Below, in pieces: positions 29,189 through 36,915 of a DNA stretch of 64,000 nt (the first letter of the stretch is position 1; each line of letters starts with the position of its first letter). Under the pieces are notes generated by a model. It saw nothing but the letters and a program-made list of their open reading frames with translations, did no database searches and was not told the DNA's origin. Source of the stretch: Hyphomicrobiales bacterium (GTDB lineage: Bacteria > Pseudomonadota > Alphaproteobacteria > Rhizobiales > Rhizobiaceae); NCBI GenBank assembly GCA_900473175.1, contig UCKM01000012.1:136493-200492 (forward strand), read 5' to 3'. The translations under genes and the position numbers were made by a program.

Positions 29189-30802
29189 TTATTCGGCAGC
29201 AACCGGCGTATGCGGTGCAGCAGCCCGGATGTCGCTGTCGACATGGCTCTCGAATTTCCCGAAGTTGCGGATGAACATGTCGACCAGCTTCGTTGCCTGA
29301 GCGTCATAGCCAGCCTTGTCCGACCACGTCGAGCGCGGGTCAAGGATGGACTGGTCGACGCCAGGAACTGAAACCGGTACCGCAAAGCCGAAGTTCGGGT
29401 CGGTCCTGAACTCGACATTCTTCAGCGATCCGTCGAGTGCCGCGGTCAACAGTGCGCGCGTCGCCTTGATTGGCATGCGCTTTCCTGTGCCATAGGCGCC
29501 TCCGGTCCAGCCGGTATTGACCAGCCAGCAATCGACGTCGTGCTGGGCAATCAAATCGCGCAGCAAATTGCCGTACTCCGATGGATGGCGCGGCATGAAG
29601 GGTGCGCCAAAGCAGGTTGAGAACGTGGCCTCGGGCTCGGTCACGCCGCGCTCGGTGCCCGCCACCTTGGCGGTGTAGCCGGAAAGGAAGTGATACATGG
29701 CCTGTGCCGGCGTGAGCTTGGCAATGGGCGGCATGACGCCGAACGCGTCGGCGGTGAGCATGATGATGTTCTTCGGATGACCCGCCTTGCCGGTCTTCGA
29801 TGCATTCGGGATGAAATCCAGCGGATAGGCGCAGCGGGTGTTCTCCGTCAGCGATCCATCGTTGAAGTCCGGGCGCCGGTTTTCGTCCAGAATGACATTC
29901 TCAAGCACGGTTCCGAAACGCTGCGTCGTTGCATAGATTTCCGGTTCAGCCTCGGCGGAGAGACGGATGGTCTTGGCATAGCAGCCGCCTTCGAAATTGA
30001 AGACGCCGTGTTCACCCCAGCCATGTTCGTCATCACCAATCAATGTGCGGGCCGGATCGGCCGAAAGCGTGGTCTTGCCGGTGCCGGACAGGCCGAAGAA
30101 AACCGCAGTATCGCCGTCCGGGCCCTCATTGGCCGAGCAATGCATGGGCATGACGCCCTTGGCCGGCAGAATATAGTTGAGCGCCGTGAATACGGATTTC
30201 TTCATCTCGCCGGCATAGGCCGAGCCACCAATCAGGACGATCAACCGTTCCAGATCGACGGCAATCACGGTTTCGGTCCGCGTGCCATGCCTTGCCGGAT
30301 CGGCGCGGAACGACGGCAGATCGATGATCGTCATTTGCGGCACAAAGCTTGCAAGCGCCTGACGGTCGGGCCGGATCAAAAGGTTGCGGATGAACAAGGA
30401 GTGCCAGGCGAATTCCGTAATGACGCGGGTATTGAGCTTGTACTCGTCATCGGCGCCGCCGATCAGATCCTGAACGAACAGGTCCTTGCCCTTCGCCTGT
30501 TCGACGAAATCGGCATACAGCAGCCCAAACGCGTCAGGCGACATCGGCGCGTTATTGTCCCACCAGACATGATCCTCGGTGGCAGCGTCCCGAACGACAA
30601 ATTTGTCCTTGGGCGAGCGACCCGTGTGTTGGCCCGTGCGGGCGACCAGTGCGCCCTGATTGGTGAGTTGCGCTTCACCACGCCGCAAGACCTCTTCGTA
30701 AAGCGCTGCAGCTTCCAGATTGTAATAGACCGCCGAAAGCTCCTTCAAGCCTGAGGTGCCGAGCGCGATGGCCGCGTTGTGGGTACCGGTCTCTCTTGTC
30801 AT
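29189..30802 (-). CDS. pckA: Phosphoenolpyruvate carboxykinase (ATP)
   Basis: PckA converts oxaloacetate to PEP, the first step of gluconeogenesis. The 537-aa protein starts at the ATG at 30802 ([11 protein letters not shown]) and has the kinase-1a loop [11 protein letters not shown] near residue 235. The substrate-binding RSPKDKF and the adenine-side IGDDEHGW are also present. The in-frame upstream stretch to 30892 is not conserved. It is divergent from chvI; in Agrobacterium pckA likewise adjoins chvG-chvI and is influenced by it (established knowledge). Confidence 0.97.
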   Translation of the reverse strand: MTRETGTHNAAIALGTSGLKELSAVYYNLEAAALYEEVLRRGEAQLTNQGALVARTGQHTGRSPKDKFVVRDAATEDHVWWDNNAPMSPDAFGLLYADFVEQAKGKDLFVQDLIGGADDEYKLNTRVITEFAWHSLFIRNLLIRPDRQALASFVPQMTIIDLPSFRADPARHGTRTETVIAVDLERLIVLIGGSAYAGEMKKSVFTALNYILPAKGVMPMHCSANEGPDGDTAVFFGLSGTGKTTLSADPARTLIGDDEHGWGEHGVFNFEGGCYAKTIRLSAEAEPEIYATTQRFGTVLENVILDENRRPDFNDGSLTENTRCAYPLDFIPNASKTGKAGHPKNIIMLTADAFGVMPPIAKLTPAQAMYHFLSGYTAKVAGTERGVTEPEATFSTCFGAPFMPRHPSEYGNLLRDLIAQHDVDCWLVNTGWTGGAYGTGKRMPIKATRALLTAALDGSLKNVEFRTDPNFGFAVPVSVPGVDQSILDPRSTWSDKAGYDAQATKLVDMFIRNFGKFESHVDSDIRAAAPHTPVAAE

Positions 30803-31109
30803 GTGTCCGCCGTTGTTTGAGAAGATCAAGGGTAAAAATCTACTTATGCCGCGTCTCGCATATTCCAGCGGGATTGCGGTCACTAAGGTCAAAAGCAGAA
30901 ATATTCAGTACTATCAAACGTTTAATCGATTTAAAGAATTTAAATTTTTTTAAATCGGTTTAAATAATAGGAAATTCCGCTTCTCTTCCGTATACGTCAA
31001 AGCGGGCAAAACCGGTGCAGATGACACAGCCCCGGATCTGTGCCACATTTTGTACCTAATTTGTACTGCACAAGCGGTGGCAAATTAACGGCATAAGGAA
31101 AGGCAGCGC
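30803..31109. promoter_or_regulatory. AT-rich pckA-chvI divergent regulatory region with phased TTAA repeats
   Basis: This 307-bp spacer holds no gene. Its AT-rich core contains TTAA at 30922, 30931, 30940, 30950 and 30960, i.e. steps of 9, 9, 10 and 10 bp, about one helical turn. Within it CGATTTAAA (30927-30935) and TTTAAATCG (30949-30957) form a 9-bp inverted repeat. The arrangement suggests a regulator binding one DNA face, or intrinsic curvature. Both divergent promoters must lie here, but I cannot name -35/-10 boxes with confidence. Confidence 0.6.
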
Positions 31110-31829
31110 ATGAGGGAAGTACCCGCAATGCAGACTATCGCGCTCGTCGATGACGATCGCAACATTCTGACCTCCGTATCCATTGCGCTTGAATCGGAAG
31201 GCTATCGTGTCGAGACCTACACCGACGGTGCCTCGGCGCTCGATGGCTTGATGGCCCGTCCGCCGAACCTTGCCATTTTTGATATCAAGATGCCGCGGAT
31301 GGACGGAATGGAACTGCTGCGCCGCCTGCGCCAGAAATCAGACCTGCCCGTAATATTCCTCACGTCGAAGGATGACGAGATCGACGAACTTTTCGGTTTG
31401 AAAATGGGCGCCGATGACTTCATCACCAAACCATTTTCGCAGCGGCTGTTGGTCGAGCGGGTCAAGGCGGTCCTGCGCCGTGTTGCCGCGCGCGATGGCG
31501 TGGCAAAGCCTGGCAGTGTCCAGGCAAAATCCCTTGAACGCGGTCAGCTGGTCATGGACCAGGAGCGCCACACCTGCACATGGATGGGCGAGCCCGTGAC
31601 GCTGACGGTTACCGAATTCTTGATCCTGCATTCGCTGGCACAGCGCCCAGGTGTCGTCAAAAGCCGCGATGCACTCATGGATGCGGCCTATGACGAACAG
31701 GTCTACGTTGACGATCGCACCATCGACAGCCATATCAAGCGCCTGCGCAAGAAATTCAAGGTGGTTGACGACGACTTCGACATGATCGAGACGCTCTACG
31801 GCGTTGGTTATCGTTTCCGCGAAACCTGA
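31110..31829 (+). CDS. chvI: Two-component response regulator ChvI (BvrR type)
   Basis: ChvI is the OmpR-type regulator paired with ChvG that governs envelope, acid and host-interaction genes. The 239-aa protein has the acidic pocket LVDDDR at residues 12-17, phospho-acceptor Asp58 in FDIKMP, Lys in TKPF and a winged-helix DNA-binding domain ending [10 protein letters not shown]. The ATG at 31110 follows AGGAAAGG; an ATG at 31128 with GGGAAG upstream is an alternative. chvG follows after 143 bp containing a strong hairpin. Confidence 0.96.
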   Translation: MREVPAMQTIALVDDDRNILTSVSIALESEGYRVETYTDGASALDGLMARPPNLAIFDIKMPRMDGMELLRRLRQKSDLPVIFLTSKDDEIDELFGLKMGADDFITKPFSQRLLVERVKAVLRRVAARDGVAKPGSVQAKSLERGQLVMDQERHTCTWMGEPVTLTVTEFLILHSLAQRPGVVKSRDALMDAAYDEQVYVDDRTIDSHIKRLRKKFKVVDDDFDMIETLYGVGYRFRET

Positions 31830-31913
31830 TAGAATTGCGGTCCCTTAAGCGATAGATGGAGCGGAAGCTTGTACCCTGCTTTCACAGGCAAGCGATACGC
31901 GGTAGAACAAGCT

Positions 31914-31944
31914 TGTCTCATGGTGACACGAGTGCCATGAGACA
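31914..31944. promoter_or_regulatory. Perfect 10-bp inverted repeat between chvI and chvG
   Basis: TGTCTCATGG (31914-31923) and CCATGAGACA (31935-31944) pair perfectly around an 11-nt loop. No U-run follows, so it is not a standard terminator. It ends 28 bp before the chvG start codon, and a looser 8-bp pair AAGCTTGT/ACAAGCTT (31865-31914) lies just upstream. It could set the chvI:chvG expression ratio by RNA folding or processing. Confidence 0.6.
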
Positions 31945-31972
31945 GTGCGATTGATGGGTTTCTGAGGCAGAA

Positions 31973-33760
31973 ATGGTAGCCGGGCTGCAAAGCGGCAATA
32001 TTACGCGCAAGAGCGCCGTTATGCGCCGGAAGCGTTCGCTTGCCTTGAGGCGCTTCTTCAAGCCCCTCAATCGCGTCTTCGGCAACTATCTGTTTTCGAG
32101 CCTGACCCGCCGCATTCTCTTTCTCAATCTTGCCGGTCTTGCCGTGCTTTTGTCCGGCATCATGTATCTCAATCAATTCCGTGACGGGCTGATCGATGCA
32201 CGCGTCGAAAGCCTGATGACCCAGGGCGAGATCATTGCCGGCGCCATCGCCTCGTCGGCGACGGTGGATACAAATTCCATTGCGATCGACCCAGAAAAGC
32301 TTTTGGAATTGCAGGCAGGGCAGAGCATCACTCCATCGCCGGATGTCCTCGACAATCTCGATTTTCCGATCAATCCGGAGCGCGTGGCGCCGGTACTGCG
32401 CCGGTTGATTTCGCCCACCCGCACGCGCGCCCGCATCTACGATCGCGATTCCAACCTCCTGCTCGATTCCCGTCACCTCTATTCGCGCGGGCAGGTGTTG
32501 CGCTACGAGCTTCCGCCCATCGACGGCGAGGAGCCGAGTTTCTTCGAGCGTCTGACCAATCGCATGACGCGGATGCTGCGCCGCAGTGACCTGCCGATTT
32601 ATCAGGAACAGCCGGGCGGCAATGGTTCGTCCTATCCTGAAATCGTCAAGGCGCTGACGGGGTCGCCGGCAACCGTGGTTCGCATGACGGAAAAGGGCGA
32701 GCAGATCGTCTCCGTCGCCGTGCCCATCCAACGTTTCCGCGCTGTGCTCGGCGTGCTGCTGCTGTCCACTGAAGGCGGCGATATCGACAAGATCGTGCAG
32801 GGTGAGCGCTACGCGATCATCCGCGTCTTCACCGTCGCGGCGCTGGTCATGGCGATCCTGTCGCTGTTTCTGGCATCGACCATCGCCAATCCGCTGCGCC
32901 GACTTGCTGCCGCAGCCGACCGGGTGCGACATGGGGTCAAGAACCGTGAAGAGATCCCGGACTTTTCGGAGCGTCAGGATGAGATCGGCCATCTCTCGAC
33001 TTCGATCCGCGACATGACCAATGCGCTGTATGCCCGTATTGAATCGATTGAGAGCTTCGCCGCCGATGTCAGTCATGAGCTGAAAAATCCGCTCACCTCT
33101 CTCAGAAGTGCTGTTGAGACTTTGCCGCTGGCCAAGAATGATGAATCGCGCAAGCGATTGATGGATGTGATCCAGCACGACGTGAAGCGCCTCGATCGTT
33201 TGATTACCGATATTTCCGATGCCTCGCGCCTCGACGCCGAACTGGCGCGCGAGGATTCCGAGCACGTCGATCTGAAAAATCTGCTCGGCAATCTCGTCAC
33301 GGCTGCGCGCGAAGTTCGCCGCAACAAGAAAGACACGCAGATCGAATTCGTGGTCGGCAAGCTTCCCAACAACCGGAAGGGCTTCTTTGTTGTCGGCCAC
33401 GATCTTCGCCTTGGGCAGGTCGTATCGAACTTGATCGAGAACGCCCGCTCCTTCGTGCCTGTCGCCGGAGGGCTCATCACTGTTTCACTCCAGCATCTGG
33501 GTGACCGCATTCGCATTGTCGTTGAAGATAACGGTCCCGGTATCCGGGTTGACCAGATCGACCGGATTTTCGAGCGATTCTACACCGATCGACCTTCCGG
33601 CGAGGCCTTTGGGCAAAATTCCGGCCTCGGCCTTTCGATCAGCCGTCAGATCGTCGAAGCCCATGGCGGCACGTTAAATGCCGAAAACATTATCGATCCG
33701 AAAGAATCCGATAATTATGTCGGTGCGCGGTTCACGGCCATTCTTCCTGTCGAGGTCTGA
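31973..33760 (+). CDS. chvG: Two-component sensor histidine kinase ChvG (BvrS/ExoS type)
   Basis: ChvG senses acid and envelope conditions through its periplasmic domain, with periplasmic ExoR as repressor in rhizobia. The 595-aa protein has a basic N-terminus, membrane segment 1 at about 47-65, a periplasmic domain of roughly 220 residues, and membrane segment 2 at about 285-305. A HAMP linker, phospho-acceptor His368 (FAADVSHELKNPLT) and the ATPase boxes NLIENA, DNGPGI and GLGLSI follow. The ATG at 31973 has GAGGCAG upstream. Its last base is shared with the hprK start. Confidence 0.96.
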   Translation: MVAGLQSGNITRKSAVMRRKRSLALRRFFKPLNRVFGNYLFSSLTRRILFLNLAGLAVLLSGIMYLNQFRDGLIDARVESLMTQGEIIAGAIASSATVDTNSIAIDPEKLLELQAGQSITPSPDVLDNLDFPINPERVAPVLRRLISPTRTRARIYDRDSNLLLDSRHLYSRGQVLRYELPPIDGEEPSFFERLTNRMTRMLRRSDLPIYQEQPGGNGSSYPEIVKALTGSPATVVRMTEKGEQIVSVAVPIQRFRAVLGVLLLSTEGGDIDKIVQGERYAIIRVFTVAALVMAILSLFLASTIANPLRRLAAAADRVRHGVKNREEIPDFSERQDEIGHLSTSIRDMTNALYARIESIESFAADVSHELKNPLTSLRSAVETLPLAKNDESRKRLMDVIQHDVKRLDRLITDISDASRLDAELAREDSEHVDLKNLLGNLVTAAREVRRNKKDTQIEFVVGKLPNNRKGFFVVGHDLRLGQVVSNLIENARSFVPVAGGLITVSLQHLGDRIRIVVEDNGPGIRVDQIDRIFERFYTDRPSGEAFGQNSGLGLSISRQIVEAHGGTLNAENIIDPKESDNYVGARFTAILPVEV

Positions 33761-34248
33761 TGGCACGTCAAGCTGAGCCACAGGGCGAACTTGCACACGC
33801 GACGGCTGTCATCCTCGGTGAATGTGGCATCCTCATCCTCGGCGCGTCGGGCGCGGGCAAATCGTCCATCGCACGTGCCCTGATTGACCGTGCTGAGGCG
33901 AGGGGCATGTTTGCAGCGCTGATCAGCGACGACCAATGCCGCTTGTTACCGGTTTCAGGCCGCATCATCTCCACGGCCCCCTCCTCCCTGCGAGGCGGTC
34001 TTGAAGTGCGCGGATCCGGCCTTCATGAGGTCGATTACGAGCCCTCAGCGGTCATTCATCTCGTCGCGGAACTGGTCGAGGCCGAACAGGCGGTTCGATT
34101 TGCGGAAGAGCGGACCGCGCAACTTCTTGGTGTCGCAATTCAACACATTCTCCTACCCAAACGAGAAGTAGAAGCAGCTTGCAGGGCCGTAGAGGCAAGG
34201 CTGTTGCACCCGGCGTGGAAAAAAATGCTAAGTAATCCAAATGGTTGA
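33760..34248 (+). CDS. hprK: HPr kinase/phosphorylase, short C-terminal-domain form
   Basis: HprK phosphorylates a regulatory serine of HPr. This 162-aa alphaproteobacterial form has only the catalytic domain: Walker A GASGAGKSS at residues 28-36 and the HprK signature LEVRGSGLHEVDYEP. The N-terminal domain of the Firmicutes enzyme (about 130 residues) is absent, as is usual in this order. Overlap with chvG by one base couples their translation. The partner HPr with the matching serine is two genes downstream. Confidence 0.94.
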   Translation: MARQAEPQGELAHATAVILGECGILILGASGAGKSSIARALIDRAEARGMFAALISDDQCRLLPVSGRIISTAPSSLRGGLEVRGSGLHEVDYEPSAVIHLVAELVEAEQAVRFAEERTAQLLGVAIQHILLPKREVEAACRAVEARLLHPAWKKMLSNPNG

Positions 34249-34410
34249 TATTTTATACTGCGATAAAATGACTGTCCGTCTTGCTGGCGCCATTTTTCCA
34301 CTTGCCTTCGCGAATCGTCCTGCCAGAATGCGACACCTGCCAAACGGGGCATTTAATGCGCGGATAAAAGCCCGTACTCAAGGGGTTGGCGCGACAGGAG
34401 CAGTTTCAGA

Positions 34411-34812
34411 ATGATCGGACTCGTGCTTGTGACGCACGGAAGACTGGCTGAAGAATTTCATCATGCCGTGGAGCATGTTGTCGGCCAGCAGGAATATTTG
34501 GAAACCGTATCGATCGGTGCGGATGATGATATGGAGCAGCGTCGACGCGATATCGTCGATGCGGTTGCCCGCGCCGATAATGGTTCGGGCGTCATCATTC
34601 TGACCGACATGTTTGGCGGAACGCCTTCCAATCTGGCGATTTCCGTGATGGAGTCGGGCAAGGTCGAGGTCATTGCCGGGGTGAACCTGCCGATGCTGAT
34701 CAAGCTCTCCAGCGTGCGGGTCACGAACGATATGGCGGCATCGCTGCGTGAAGGTCAGGATGCCGGACGAAAATATATTAACGTGGCCAGCCAGGTGCTG
34801 ACAGCCAAATAG
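34411..34812 (+). CDS. PTS Man-family EIIA component
   Basis: The 133-aa protein is a mannose-type EIIA domain with the phospho-acceptor His9 in VTHGRLAEEF and the strand GGTPSNLA. No EIIB, EIIC or EIID gene is nearby, so it is unlikely to drive sugar uptake. In Hyphomicrobiales this gene, with HPr and HprK, belongs to the regulatory PTS-Ntr branch. AGGAGC precedes the ATG. The 162-bp spacer before it shows nothing recognisable. Confidence 0.92.
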   Translation: MIGLVLVTHGRLAEEFHHAVEHVVGQQEYLETVSIGADDDMEQRRRDIVDAVARADNGSGVIILTDMFGGTPSNLAISVMESGKVEVIAGVNLPMLIKLSSVRVTNDMAASLREGQDAGRKYINVASQVLTAK

Positions 34813-34821
34813 AGGTTATGG

Positions 34822-35136
34822 ATGCGCCTGACTGCGGAAACGACCGGCACATTTGATCCGGACAATGCACTTGTGGAGTCATTCGAGATCGTCAACCGGC
34901 GTGGTCTGCATGCGCGCGCTTCCGCCAAGTTCGTCCAGCTGGTCGATGGCTTCGATGTGCATGTGCGGGTCGAGAAGGACGGCATGACCGTCGGGGGCAC
35001 GTCGATCATGGGCCTGATGATGCTTGCTGCGTCGCCTGGCTGCTGCATCAAGGTCAGCGCCTCCGGCCTGCAAGCGCGGGAACTGATGAAGGCTCTCGGC
35101 GCACTGATCGCCGACAAATTCGGCGAAGAGGCTTGA
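34822..35136 (+). CDS. ptsH: Phosphocarrier protein HPr (NPr-like)
   Basis: HPr passes phosphate from enzyme I to EIIA proteins. The 104-aa protein has a 15-residue N-terminal extension, the active His30 in GLHARAS and Ser61 in GTSIMGL. The His-to-Ser distance of 31 equals that of His15/Ser46 in Bacillus HPr, so it should be a substrate of the HprK encoded upstream. Enzyme I (PtsP) is not in the window. It follows the EIIA gene after 9 bp. Confidence 0.94.
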   Translation: MRLTAETTGTFDPDNALVESFEIVNRRGLHARASAKFVQLVDGFDVHVRVEKDGMTVGGTSIMGLMMLAASPGCCIKVSASGLQARELMKALGALIADKFGEEA

Positions 35137-35216
35137 TCCTTCTGTCAGACCGACTGGACTATCCAATCGGCTCTTTACATATGCACGCATAAGGATTTCT
35201 TTATATCCCATTGTGC

Positions 35217-35244
35217 GCTGTTGCCTAATCTGCTAGTCAACAGC
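35217..35244 (+). promoter_or_regulatory. Hairpin in the ahcY leader
   Basis: GCTGTTG and CAACAGC form a perfect 7-bp stem with a 14-nt loop, 63 bp before the ahcY start codon. It does not match the SAH riboswitch fold that I know. It may be a simple leader structure. Confidence 0.35.
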
Positions 35245-35307
35245 ATCTCCGGCCGCCCCCGATCGTGCGCGCGGCCATACCGAATTTGCAAAATGGAGCT
35301 GACAGAG

Positions 35308-36708
35308 ATGGCCGAGAAGCAGGATTACATTGTCAAGGACCTTGAACTGGCCGCGTGGGGCCGCAAGGAAATCGAAATCGCCGAGACTGAGATGCCAGGC
35401 CTCATGGCTAGCCGCGAAGAATTTGGTGCGTCGCAGCCGCTGAAAGGCGCCCGCATCACTGGCTCGCTGCACATGACCATTCAGACCGCCGTTCTGATCG
35501 AGACCCTGCAGGCGCTCGGCGCCAAGGTTCGCTGGGCCTCGTGCAACATCTTCTCGACGCAGGACCATGCTGCTGCTGCCATCGCAGCCACCGGCACGCC
35601 GGTTTTTGCCGTCAAGGGCGAAACGCTCGAGGAATACTGGACCTACACGGATCAGATTTTTCAATGGCCGGATGGTCAGCCGTCCAACATGATCCTCGAT
35701 GATGGCGGCGACGCCACCATGTACATCCTGATTGGCGCCCGCGCCGAAGCCGGCGAAGACGTCCTTTCCAATCCGGGCAGCGAGGAAGAAGAGATCCTCT
35801 TTGCACAGATCAAGAAGCGGATGAAGGAGACGCCAGGCTTCTTCACCAAACAGCGTGAAGCTATCAAGGGCGTCACCGAGGAAACCACGACCGGTGTCAA
35901 TCGTCTGTATCAGTTGCAGAAGAAGGGCCTGTTGCCGTTCCCGGCGATCAACGTCAATGACAGCGTCACCAAGTCGAAGTTCGACAACAAATATGGCTGC
36001 AAGGAGTCGCTGGTCGATGGTATCCGCCGTGCCACCGACGTGATGATGGCCGGTAAGGTCGCCGTCGTCTGCGGTTACGGGGACGTTGGCAAGGGGTCGG
36101 CACAGTCGCTGAACGGCGCTGGCGCACGCGTCAAGGTCACGGAAGTCGATCCGATCTGCGCTCTGCAGGCGGCAATGGACGGTTTTGAAGTTGTAACGCT
36201 CGAAGACGCGGCTCCGACTGCCGACATCATCATCACCACGACCGGCAACAAGGATGTCATCACCATCGATGACATGCGCAAGATGAAGGACATGGTCATC
36301 GTCGGCAATATCGGCCACTTCGACAATGAGATCCAGGTCGCTGCGCTGCGCAACCTCAAGTGGACCAATATCAAGCCGCAGGTCGATATGATCGCGTTCC
36401 CTGATGGCAAGCGTCTTCTGCTCCTGTCCGAAGGCCGTCTGCTCAATCTCGGCAATGCCACGGGGCATCCGAGCTTCGTCATGTCCGCTTCGTTCACCAA
36501 TCAGGTTCTCGCCCAGATCGAGCTTTATAGCCGCGGCGAAAAGTACAAGAACGAGGTCTACGTCTTGCCGAAACACCTCGATGAAAAGGTGGCCCGCCTC
36601 CATCTCGACAAGCTCGGTGCGAAATTGTCGGTTCTTTCCGAAGAACAGGCTGCCTATATCGGTGTAACACCAAAGGGTCCATTCAAGTCGGACCACTACA
36701 GATATTGA
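35308..36708 (+). CDS. ahcY: Adenosylhomocysteinase
   Basis: AhcY splits S-adenosylhomocysteine into adenosine and homocysteine and so keeps methyltransferases active. The 466-aa protein starts [15 protein letters not shown] at the ATG at 35308, with GGAG upstream; an in-frame reading to 35221 has no family similarity. The NAD-binding [13 protein letters not shown], the active-site [14 protein letters not shown] and the C-terminal KSDHYRY that completes the neighbouring cofactor site are present. The insert of about 40 residues after QIFQWPDG is normal for bacterial forms. Confidence 0.98.
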   Translation: MAEKQDYIVKDLELAAWGRKEIEIAETEMPGLMASREEFGASQPLKGARITGSLHMTIQTAVLIETLQALGAKVRWASCNIFSTQDHAAAAIAATGTPVFAVKGETLEEYWTYTDQIFQWPDGQPSNMILDDGGDATMYILIGARAEAGEDVLSNPGSEEEEILFAQIKKRMKETPGFFTKQREAIKGVTEETTTGVNRLYQLQKKGLLPFPAINVNDSVTKSKFDNKYGCKESLVDGIRRATDVMMAGKVAVVCGYGDVGKGSAQSLNGAGARVKVTEVDPICALQAAMDGFEVVTLEDAAPTADIIITTTGNKDVITIDDMRKMKDMVIVGNIGHFDNEIQVAALRNLKWTNIKPQVDMIAFPDGKRLLLLSEGRLLNLGNATGHPSFVMSASFTNQVLAQIELYSRGEKYKNEVYVLPKHLDEKVARLHLDKLGAKLSVLSEEQAAYIGVTPKGPFKSDHYRY

Positions 36709-36738
36709 TCTGATCAGTGTATACCCACAACATATGGG

Positions 36739-36775
36739 AGCCGGAGGATTGACAAATTCTCCGGCTTTCTTTTTT
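36739..36775 (+). terminator. Intrinsic terminator after ahcY
   Basis: AGCCGGAG and CTCCGGCT form an 8-bp stem with a 12-nt loop, followed by TTCTTTTTT. It lies 30 bp past the ahcY stop. Confidence 0.88.
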
Positions 36776-36915
36776 CCCGCCAGTTCTTCCCGTCGATTCG
36801 CTCAAGGTTTATTGTAGTGATTCGGGATGGCGCTGTTTCCGGTGGGCCAAACGATTGAAAAATCGAGAGGAAAGGAACAGCCGGCATTCGTCTGGATGGG
36901 GCAGCGACGGTTGAT

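Noticed and set aside
30922..30963. CtrA-binding boxes in the chvI upstream region
   Set aside because: CtrA needs TTAA-N7-TTAA (step 11); the steps here are 9, 9, 10 and 10.
31808..33400. 530-codon open frame opposite chvG
   Set aside because: Antisense shadow over all chvG domains, with no ribosome site or recognisable motif.
35137..35307. SAH riboswitch before ahcY
   Set aside because: I could find a simple hairpin but not the conserved core or pseudoknot of that class.
35233..36696. 487-codon open frame opposite ahcY
   Set aside because: Antisense shadow; exact coextension with ahcY reflects codon usage.
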